Shown in pieces: positions 10,208 through 17,916 of a stretch of 64,000 nt of DNA; the stretch's first letter is position 1; every line of letters starts with the position of its first letter. The translations under genes were made by a program, and so were the position numbers. The notes below the pieces were generated by a model, which saw only the letters and a list, made by a program, of their open reading frames with translations, had not been told where the DNA came from and ran no database searches. The stretch covers positions 1 to 64,000 of the forward strand of contig JBBPTG010000130.1 in assembly GCA_038093975.1 (NCBI GenBank), given 5' to 3'. Origin of the DNA: Chalciporus piperatus. Its lineage: Eukaryota > Basidiomycota > Agaricomycetes > Boletales > Boletaceae.

Positions 10208-10948
10208 TCAGATCTCCTGAGATCCTTCAAGGGTTTCTCCTGATAACGAAGCAGGGGCGTCTCTTTGATAAGGTGGCGGTGGAATGCTTCTTCTGATAGA
10301 ATGAGGCGCGGGATAGTACAGTTGCACTCCTGGTGCGTTTGTCTCTCTTAGTCCTCCTTCGTCTTCACTATCTGATTCTACTAATCCTGGTACCGATTCT
10401 CTGTCCTCTTCTAACTCTGCTTGTGATACAACAGGAGAAAGGGGAGGAGTAGGTGGTGCTACTGGACGATTCCTGTGAGATACTAGAATATAGGCAAAGT
10501 CAAAGGTAACGCGACGGTCGCTTGAGAGAATTTCGTGGCCGAAGATGAGGTATGAAAGAAACAGGAAGGCCTGTAAGCTGTACTGGACGAATCTTCCTAA
10601 GGGGTACAAGAGGCTTATGGCAGCGAGCACGGCGAGTAGGACGCGGGGTTGGTACTCTCTCCTTAATACGAATACCGGCGTCCTCTGGGATACCTCTAAG
10701 TAGCCTGTCGCTTCGTCGGCGTTGACGTACCCGATCGTCAATGTTCTCTCGAATCGCCTTCTCTCCTGCCGGTGATATAAGCGTGTGATAGATAGCGCTA
10801 CGGAAACTTTGCGTACGACCAGAGACTCCAAGGGGGAATCTGTGTTGAAGAGCAAGAATATCCTCGTCGACGGTAGTCCAATCAATGGGCTCCTCGAGCG
10901 GGGTTGGGGCTCTGGGAATGGAGGAGGCACGGTAGTGTAATTCTTCAA
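10208..10948 (-). CDS. Pre-gag ORF B, membrane-spanning segment with PPPY tail
   Basis: An open frame of 246 codons in the +1 frame relative to ORF A, overlapping it by 449 nt. Around residues 100-145 it has a hydrophobic hairpin-like region (VLLAVLAAISLLYPL, then LQAFLFLSYLIFG) that would form two membrane spans. A soluble acidic tail follows and carries a PPPPY motif near the C terminus. PPxY motifs bind WW domains of NEDD4/Rsp5-type ubiquitin ligases and act as late-budding motifs in many retroviral Gags; that role is inference here. It ends 57 nt before the gag ATG. It may be the second half of one protein with ORF A, through a +1 shift or a single-base mutation. Confidence 0.55.
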   Translation of the reverse strand: MKNYTTVPPPFPEPQPRSRSPLIGLPSTRIFLLFNTDSPLESLVVRKVSVALSITRLYHRQERRRFERTLTIGYVNADEATGYLEVSQRTPVFVLRREYQPRVLLAVLAAISLLYPLGRFVQYSLQAFLFLSYLIFGHEILSSDRRVTFDFAYILVSHRNRPVAPPTPPLSPVVSQAELEEDRESVPGLVESDSEDEGGLRETNAPGVQLYYPAPHSIRRSIPPPPYQRDAPASLSGETLEGSQEI

Positions 10949-11465
10949 TGCCGAAGGCGTCGGCTAGTATCTGCTGGGGGTTGGGCGGCAACGGTGCCCG
11001 AATAGCCTCGATGGGAGGGAGTGACGGAAGTCGGCGAGTACCGATCTGGAGATTGGCGGGATGATGAGGTAACCGAAGGGTACCGAGAGGGTGAATGTAA
11101 ACCTCAGAAGGTAGATGGTATGGGTAGGAGGGAATTACCGGAGGTTCTAACCAATCAACGTAGAGATCCGAGTAGTCTGGCTCTGGGACTATCGGCATTG
11201 AGTACTTCTCAATGGTCTCCCTTTGTCTTTCAGCGTGTAACGCCTGAGTACGAGCGTAGTCTTCCTGGACACGAGCGTTTTCTCGCTCGAGGTCGTCGAT
11301 GATGTTGGTGAAGCCGGGGAAGACCTCTGCAGCTCGTTCGAGGTTTCTGATAACGCTGGTGAAGTCGGGGTTGTTCTCGACGGCGGGGAGATCAAGTATA
11401 CCGTTCCACTGGATGGAAGGTACAGGGGACGCGGCGCGCTGAGATGCGGCGGGGTTGCTCGACAC
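10500..11465 (-). CDS. Pre-gag ORF A, coiled-coil-like N-terminal part
   Basis: A 321-codon open frame lies between the 5' LTR and gag. I do not recognise the family. Residues ~35-85 are rich in charged heptads (LERENARVQEDYARTQ), consistent with a coiled coil, followed by Pro-rich segments. The first codon is GTG in a context (GTGTCGAGC) where ATG would be expected, and no ATG lies in the leader. The start was therefore probably lost by mutation, unless initiation is non-AUG; the next in-frame ATG is at 11198. The last ~70 residues look like a low-complexity shadow of the overlapping ORF B frame. The real product may pass from A to B in the overlap, near 10670. Confidence 0.5.
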   Translation of the reverse strand: MSSNPAASQRAASPVPSIQWNGILDLPAVENNPDFTSVIRNLERAAEVFPGFTNIIDDLERENARVQEDYARTQALHAERQRETIEKYSMPIVPEPDYSDLYVDWLEPPVIPSYPYHLPSEVYIHPLGTLRLPHHPANLQIGTRRLPSLPPIEAIRAPLPPNPQQILADAFGIEELHYRASSIPRAPTPLEEPIDWTTVDEDILALQHRFPLGVSGRTQSFRSAIYHTLISPAGEKAIRENIDDRVRQRRRSDRLLRGIPEDAGIRIKERVPTPRPTRRARCHKPLVPLRKIRPVQLTGLPVSFIPHLRPRNSLKRPSRYL

Positions 11466-11593
11466 TTATTCAAAAATAAAGTCAGCGATGACAAGGCGCG
11501 AACAAGCAGCGCGGTACCCACTTGTGATCAACGATGGAGTGGCGTACAAGACACGTGTGGTAGCGACGAGACGCTAAGACAAAAGAAAATATT

Positions 11594-11604
11594 AGTCTTG
11601 TTCT
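11594..11604 (-). other. Gypsy primer-binding site, self-priming type
   Basis: Two nucleotides beyond the 5' LTR the element reads AGAACAAGACT. Its exact complement AGTCTTGTTCT lies inside the LTR at 11698-11708, at the position expected for the mRNA 5' end. No tRNA 3'-end complement (TGG...) is seen. Tf1 of fission yeast and the sushi elements prime by folding the first ~11 nt of their mRNA onto the PBS, and this arrangement matches that in length and position. Confidence 0.75.
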
Positions 11605-11606
11605 AA

Positions 11607-12083
11607 TGAAACGACTCAACTCAACTAAGAGCTAAGACTCACACTAGACAATAGCGAGCCGATGAACTTGGCTGAGGTTCGATGAGGAAACTCCAGGAGA
11701 ACAAGACTGGGGAGTCCAGTGCTTGTCGACCCGGGTTTATATACTATTGTCAATGTTTGTACATGTTGTGTTTAAACCTTATCGTAGGTGACTGGGTATG
11801 ACTCATACTGACTATTGGCCAATGGCGTAACTAGCTCTACTGCGGGATGAGTAAGCGTGAGTCATATGATGAGTAATGCTGACTGATGCTGACGAATGTG
11901 CAGTAAGTCATCAGTTAGTAAGCGAAGGTCTAGACCTAGCTTATGTAAGTAAGTCACGTGATGCGATAAGATAAGATAACAAAAGAGAAAGTGAAACGAC
12001 TAAGTCCACGAAATGAAGAGAAACCTAGTAAGCATAATGGAATGTAGGGATGATTAGGATAAGGAAATGGAGCGTTCGTAACA
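11607..12083 (-). repeat. Gypsy 5' LTR, 477 bp
   Basis: Partner of 4098-4573, one nucleotide longer because of a single-base insertion near the outer end. It contains a TATATAAA box at 11736-11743 (minus strand), 35 nt ahead of an 11-mer that is complementary to the primer-binding site. This places the likely transcript start (start of R) at about 11708. Confidence 0.95.
11736..11743 (-). promoter_or_regulatory. TATA box of the Gypsy LTR
   Basis: TATATAAA on the minus strand inside the 5' LTR. Transcription starting 30-35 nt downstream would begin at or next to AGTCTTGTTCT (11708 to 11698), the segment complementary to the PBS. The same box is present in the 3' LTR. Confidence 0.7.
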
Positions 12084-12121
12084 GAAGCTGGGGCACAGGC
12101 CATCGAAGGCATCACAATGAA

Positions 12122-12520
12122 GTGGGGGAGCTTGACGCTAGTAGAGGGGCGAGAACGACTCGCTCCAGCGCAGGTTGCACAGGAAGTCGAGGCCGTCCTC
12201 GCTCCCGTCGTTTTCGCTCCCCCTCTCGACACGACGAGCACTGAGGATTGAAAAGGTGGGGGAGCTTGACCTCGGAGGGATGAGAACGACTCGCTCTGGT
12301 GCAGCATGTGCAGGGAGTCGAGACCGTCCTCGCCCCAGTCATTTCCGCTCCCCCCCTCTCGACATGACAAGCACTGAAGATTTAAAAAGTGGGGGAGCTT
12401 GACACTGGAGAGGTGAGAACGACTCGCTCTAGTGCAGTATGTGCAGGGAGTCGAGGCCGTCCTCACTCCAGTCATTTCCGCTCCCCCCTCTCGACATGAC
12501 AAGCACCGAAATTTGAAAGG
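12122..12520. repeat. Tandem repeat, three copies of about 133 bp
   Basis: Units beginning GTGGGGGAGCTTGAC start at 12122, 12256 and 12389. Each unit contains GAACGACTCGCTC in the middle and the run CCCCTCTCGACA near its end. Copies 2 and 3 are closest to each other. The array begins 38 bp beyond the Gypsy LTR. It encodes nothing recognisable. Confidence 0.85.
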
Positions 12521-14030
12521 CCCCGGCTCGTTCACCCGCAGACCCGGAGGTGAGTTTTGGCGAGCGTCAGACGAGCCGTCATTGAAGAAAAGAAATGTTA
12601 GTCAACAGGGCAGTAGTGTTGAGCTCACCAGACGACTCTTGTATAGTAGTTTCAGGTAGACACATTGTGTAATTGAGCTGAAGAGACACTGAGCAGAAGT
12701 GCAGGCAAGCAATGTTCGAGTGAATGATCGGCTGACCTAATGAGTCCAAATTTGGCAGGTGTTGCGGTTGAACAGCGAGGACGACGGTGAGCACGCCATG
12801 CGATGTGCAGGTGACACTTGGATGATGCGAGGAAATGGATGTTGAGGGATTGGGATGATAGTAGTGTGCATGGGCGTGAAAATTTGGGGTCCGTCGTCGC
12901 AAGGAGGTGTGCCAGGAAGTTGTAAAGTGAGATAAGTGACGGTTTGGCAGAGTAAAGTGAGATAAGTGCATTGTTGGGAAAAAATTACAGCAAAGTGGCG
13001 TAATTTTTGTAATTTTTGTAATTCGTTTTGTGCCTCCCCTGTCCGCTCGTCGCTCAACGTTCAACGTTCAACCACCGCCTTCAAGTTCCTGAACGTTTTC
13101 TCGCTTCGTCTCATGCTTACCCGCATCCACAGAAAACCCAGCAACCCCAGTTGTCAGTTATGCAGCTTGAAGATGCACGAACTTGAACGGTCAGCTCAAT
13201 ACGAATTCTGGCGCACTTTACTCGCACAAACTCGTCAAGATCGGCTTGACGGAGCACATACACGACTCAGATTCAAGTTGGCACCTCACCTCCTCACCCT
13301 CCGAGTCCTACACCCGCTGACCACGCGTCTTTCTCGATCCAAACGCCTTTCTGCGACGCCGACCGTGACCCTAATGTGGCTCACCTTGGCTTCCCTTTCA
13401 GTTCGCGTTTCAGGTGCGACCGTGGCCGTCGCTCATCCACCGTCCGAAACCGGTCACATCTGGCACCTCCGAGCCGGTGTACTGGATGACAATCCATGGT
13501 TGGTGAGTAAAATGGGAATAGGTAGGACAGATCTCAGTGCAAATCAATGCCGAAGTGTGTTCGTGACCACCTCCGCTCTACTGATTTATTTCGCTAGCCC
13601 ACTCGTCTCCGAGTCGCAGCCTGAGTCCTGCAGTCTCACTGGCCTAAATGCCCTGGCCTTTGCTCGAGGACTGGCCTTCACCTCGGTCGATGCCAATGGG
13701 CATTCCAGATCGTTTCCACTCGGCTGCCCATCAACTCGGATCTCAGGCCTCACACAAGTTTTTCGCATCATTATCTTCCTGGTGGTGTGTCTGCCCAACT
13801 GGGTCGTGGTTGTCCCATTCTCGGGGTTTCTTATGCCAGCGTAAGTGCTCTCACGCGTCGCGTACGTTTCTCATTCGCTCTCGTAGCGGTCCCGCGGATC
13901 CGCAAGCCCCTCGTCTCTCGTTCTCCAGCCTCGAACGCGCCGAGTACGATCGCGACGACGCGTCGTTTCCAATTTGGGAAGGTGACTCAGCAGTCGCGAC
14001 TCAAATCCGGGGTTCGCCGAAGGAACCCCA
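12521..14030. other. About 1.5 kb without a supportable gene
   Basis: Two copies of GTAAAGTGAGATAAGTG-like sequence occur near 12925-12970, and three copies of GTAATTTTT near 13010. A plus-strand frame is open from 12966 to 13844, but its translation is Arg/Ser/Leu-rich, matches no family I know and has no splice structure. I treat it as noncoding or as eroded repeat. Confidence 0.5.
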
Positions 14031-14036
14031 TTTACG

Positions 14037-14071
14037 ATTTACATGCTGTGCCCCCCGCACAGCATGTAAAT
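14037..14071. repeat. Perfect 15-bp inverted repeat with C5 loop
   Basis: Arms ATTTACATGCTGTGC (14037-14051) and GCACAGCATGTAAAT (14057-14071) flank CCCCC. The hairpin lies 38 bp beyond the stop codon of the minus-strand membrane-protein gene. It could be a 3'-end structure of that gene or a remnant of a mobile element. Confidence 0.8.
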
Positions 14072-14108
14072 TTCCTCGATAAAAGATACTTACATAGTAC
14101 ATCCCAAA

Positions 14109-15480
14109 TTATGTATATGTGCCGCTAGAGCTCGAGAACTGTAGGTCTGTTGTGCATGTGGACAAGTCACAATCCAATTCGATCGCTGTCATCGTCAATA
14201 CTGTCCGTTCGCTCCATCCTCTGGGTTGCGTGAAATCATCAGCCTCCGCCGACGAAGCGTTCAGGGAAGCGGAGCTCGAGTCATCAAGTAATAGGAAGCG
14301 ATATGTGAATGTCACGATGACCAGCAGGTTGCATACAATGATTGAAAGTGCGATCTAATACCCACCGGTGAGATGGTGGGCAAGTCAGTGAGGGTTCCGG
14401 GTGTTAACAGAAAGCGACATACTTCGAAAGAAATACCAGCTACCATAAGCTGGAAGTCACCCGTAACATGTCCAACTATATGAAAGATTGCCGCAAAAGC
14501 AAGGACGATACTCGATGCGAAAATTGAAAGTATCATTCGCCGTTGACGTCTTGGCAACTTAACATTCCAGAGCAATCGAAGTGGAAGCGCGATTAGTATC
14601 CCGACTGCGATGCAATCCGCTGTGGTGCAGGTACACATCACTCATGTGTGAATCAGAGGGGATGCAACATAGTGGACGCTTGCTCACATATAAATTCAAA
14701 TATCATTGTCTGTTGAATCACCACACAAGCTGGGGGATTGTAATGGTGCCAGTTTTGGTCTGAAGAACACTGCCAAATCTTCAAAGTGATGAGTATGGCC
14801 CAAGACGCTGCAAAGAATGCCACGCAGGCGTATGTGAATAGACGCAGGCGAGGACTCGCGCGAATGATGCGTATGATAGAGAAGATTATGCTCATGTGCA
14901 CCGCCCTGTTAGTCCCATAGCCACAGGTAAGGCATCCATAGAACTCAAGGAGAAACGAACTCCTTACCTCACGGTGGATGTGAATCCAAGGTTATAACAC
15001 CATGAGCCTATGATGGCCGTCCTACCGTCTAGACAAGTGGTCAGCCATACGCCCTACATCAACCATTAGGTGCGCAACTTACGCGCAAGCAAATATACCC
15101 ACTGGCCCCCCACCGTCGCTGTACAAGCAACGAAGGATGCGATAGCCCATGCATCCTCCCACCAGATGCGACCGATTCTGGTACGGAAGTATATCCGCCA
15201 AGCTGTGAAGATGAGTCCCAAAGCTTGAAATGCTCCGGCTGCCTCTGGAGACCTGTGAGCGTTGCTGGAACACGGTGTACTGAAGCACACGCACCGCGCA
15301 AGGGATAGGTGAGTATGTGATTAACGAACGACATCAGTCCATGGGTTGGTTTAGCAGTGAGGGGATAAAAACGTACACTCATCATGCATGCCAACCCAGC
15401 TAAATAATCAAACCCGCCACATTCGCTACCAGTTTGGTTAAAGGAAAGACCGTGAGCTGATTCCCCTGGACGAGGTCCAT
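14109..15480 (-). CDS. Seven-helix-like integral membrane protein (fungal rhodopsin/GPCR-like type)
   Basis: A multi-exon minus-strand gene. Supported coding pieces, in order: about 15265-15082, 15029-14967, 14903-14691, 14612-14423 and 14354-14109 (TAA). They carry successive hydrophobic helices: LGLIFTAWRIYF and IASFVACTATVGG, then MSIIFSIIRIIRAS with TYACVAFFAASWAILI, then AVGILIALPLRLLW and IVLAFAAIFHIVGHV, and a last helix ending LLVIVTFTYRFLLL. The spaced Trp/Arg residues and the PLRLLW-NVKLPRRQRR loop resemble basidiomycete orphan membrane receptors. Ligand and function are unknown. The first exon (upstream ATG 15480 or another) and its splice are unresolved. Confidence 0.6.
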
Positions 15481-16037
15481 ATAAATCTAAGTTTGATCCG
15501 TCAGGTTAGCAAAACTCCTGGTCCTCGCCAGGCCGCAGTCAACTTGGAGCAGGAAGCGTAACCTCACTCATGTCAGGGTGTTACGTAGGTGTATAATGCT
15601 ATAAGGAGTCACCCAACCCTGCCAGACACGGCGACTTGACTTGACCACCGAAAGTTACCAGACTCGCTTGAAGAGTCCACACTGCAGAGCATACTTAAGA
15701 CCCTCTGTGAAAACACCTCTATCGTAAACGTACCCCTTCAAGTTCATCCATCGAACTACTCCAGGGCCTGTCTGTTCGATTCAGTCTCCGTTTCGAGGAT
15801 ACCTTGAGTCCAGGGCACGCGCGCGGAATCAGATCCAGATGTCGTCTCGTGAGTACTGTATCAATCCCGTGGCTTGTGCTCAGTCAAGCTGAAGTCTAGA
15901 TGCAGAAGCCATCTGATATTTTCCCGGAATGATAAGGCCGTTCAGTGATACTGCGTGGCCGTCATTGATCGTTACTGAATGGCAGGACATCAGGTGATTC
16001 TGATTCATCTTCACGTCCAAATGTCATGGGCATAATT
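15481..16037. other. Intergenic region between divergent genes
   Basis: About 560 bp between the minus-strand membrane-protein gene and the aminotransferase gene. I see nothing recognisable apart from the TATA box at its right end. Confidence 0.5.
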
Positions 16038-16046
16038 TATATAAAG
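16038..16046 (+). promoter_or_regulatory. TATA box of the class V aminotransferase-like gene
   Basis: TATATAAAG lies 76 nt ahead of the ATG at 16114, a usual spacing for a strong fungal promoter. Confidence 0.55.
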
Positions 16047-16113
16047 CACAAGTTTGTCCTGTGACTTCACATCTGCTCATCCAGTCCTCTGCATCCTCCA
16101 GTGATTTCAAGTC

Positions 16114-17563
16114 ATGGTTGGCCTAGACATTGCCAAAGTTCGCGCATCCTTCCCTGCCCTTCGATCCGGTTACATCTACGGCGATAATGCAGGAGGCTCG
16201 CAGACTTGTCAACAAGTGATCGATAACATCGTCGATTACCTGTCCAACACCAACGTGCAGTTGGGTGCGGACTATTCCGTTGGAGTACAGAGCACCACGC
16301 GCGTCGCAGCTGGATCGGAAGCCGCAGCTCTAATGTTCAATGCTGCGTCAGTCGACGAAGTTGGCTATGGGCCCAGTTCTACCATGGTTTTCGAGAACAT
16401 AGCCAGAGCTATGGACAACGATATCAAGGCCGGAGACGAGTTTATTATTTCCGAGGAACACGAAGGTATTCATCTTTGTTCACTATGGTAGTCCCTCGTG
16501 ATGGTCATCGATGAATAGCGAACACCGGTCCTTGGAAGCGATTGGCAGAGCGACGTGGGGCTGTCGTGAAATATTGGCGCACTGTCCCGGTCGAGGAGGG
16601 GAATCCATACTCTCTCACTTACAAGACAGAGGACCTACTCTCCCTCGTTACATCCAAGACGCGTCTCGTCGCCATCACGGGTTGCTCAAACATCTTGGGC
16701 ACCGTATACCCAATCCAGGAGATAGTCAAGGCACTCAGGCAGCGTGCTCGGGAAGTTGGGGCACCAAAGGTCGAAGTCTCCATTGACTGTGTGGCATATG
16801 CCCCACACAGGCAGATCGACGTCCAGAAATGGGATGTCGAGTATTGTGTCTTTGCTGTGTACAAGGTAATCGCATGTTTTCAAATTCATCCACATGAAAG
16901 CCGCTTGACATTCGATGTGCACAGGTTTACGGCGCGCATAACGCAGCATTTTACATTCGTAAACAAGCACTCGAGTCATCGCTCACCTCGATCTCCCACC
17001 AATTCCTCGCAGTAGCGGACAGTCCAAAGAAGATCCAGGTCGGCGGACCTGGTTATGAGCTCGTTCACGGTGCTAGCGGGGTGGTTCCATATCTCGTATC
17101 ACTCACACCGGAGAACAGTCTGGCAGCGTCTTTTGCCGCTATCGCAGAACACGAACAAACCATCTTGACGCCTTTGATGTCCTTCCTCACGGAAAAACAG
17201 CAGTACGACAGGGGCGTGCGGGTATTTGGGACAAGCCAAATTGACCTCACAAGGGTGCCGACGATTTCTTTCGTTGTCGTTGGCCAGAAGGCGATGAAGA
17301 GCAAGGATATCGTCGCCGAGTTTGACAAGGAACAGAACGTGAGCATATCATTTTCTTTGGAAAAACCAAATTCCTGATCGCGCCGATGCATTTTTCAACA
17401 GGTTGGGATCCGGTACGGACACTTTTATGCTTACAGTCTTATCGCGAAAGCGTCCCCCAAGTTGGATGTTGATGATGGTGTCGTGCGTATTTCTTTTGTC
17501 CATTACAACACCGTGGAAGAGATCGAGAAGATCATCAGTATCTTGAGGAAGGTACTGGCTTGA
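16114..17563 (+). CDS. PLP-dependent class V aminotransferase (cysteine desulfurase-like)
   Basis: Four exons: 16114-16465, 16519-16865, 16925-17338 and 17402-17563, 424 residues. The N terminus (FPALRSGYIYGDNAGGSQ) and the PLP-site region (YCVFAVYKVYGAH) match the fold-type I family related to NifS/SufS. The Lys in VYK is the expected Schiff-base residue, and SIDCVAYAPH corresponds to the cofactor Asp-x-x-(Ala/Gln)-His segment. The closest group I know is the cysteine-desulfurase-like family lacking mitochondrial targeting; no targeting peptide is seen. The substrate is unknown. It is the first of three plus-strand metabolic genes, 353 bp ahead of the HyuB gene. Confidence 0.85.
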
Positions 17564-17916
17564 GTTAGATTCATGTATTTGGATTCCTGGGATGTATGAG
17601 TAACAATCGGTCTTTACGCGAATCATATCTAGTCTCCCCAAACCAGACTCTCGATGTGCAGAAGACTTGCAGAAGACGGTAGTACTGAGAGCAATCATAT
17701 CATAGCCTGGTGATTTACGATCCGCTTCTGTTATCGATAGGGGCGAACCGCATGACTTGTTTGACGCGGATCAAATGATCCGGCTACGCGTTATCTGCCA
17801 CTCGTCTCCGAGTCTCCGTCGTGAGCTTGACGAACGCCCAACGCCCGCCCGTCGTCAACAGTCCAAAGCTCATCGCTGCATTCAAAGCTCACTCCCTTGA
17901 CGCAAATATCCAAGCC

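Larger units (their letters stand above)
4098..12083 (-). mobile_element. Ty3/Gypsy chromovirus, full length with both LTRs
   Basis: This 7986-bp element is read right to left: 5' LTR 11607-12083, PBS, pre-gag ORF(s), gag, pol with chromodomain, a 3' membrane-protein ORF, polypurine tract, 3' LTR 4098-4573. The LTRs differ by about 15 substitutions and one indel over 476 bp, so the insertion is fairly recent but not new. The flanking 5-bp stretches (GGCTC left, GAAGC right) do not form a target duplication. Known lesions are a one-nucleotide frame change between protease and RT and a probable loss of the first start codon. Confidence 0.95.

Noticed and set aside
12122..12520. Possible CRISPR-like array
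   Set aside because: The 133-bp units are directly adjacent with no unique spacers; this is a minisatellite in a eukaryotic genome.
12966..13844. 292-codon open frame on the plus strand
   Set aside because: Length alone; Arg/Ser/Leu-rich composition, no family resemblance, no splice or start context, and it lies in repeat-like sequence beside the retroelement nest.
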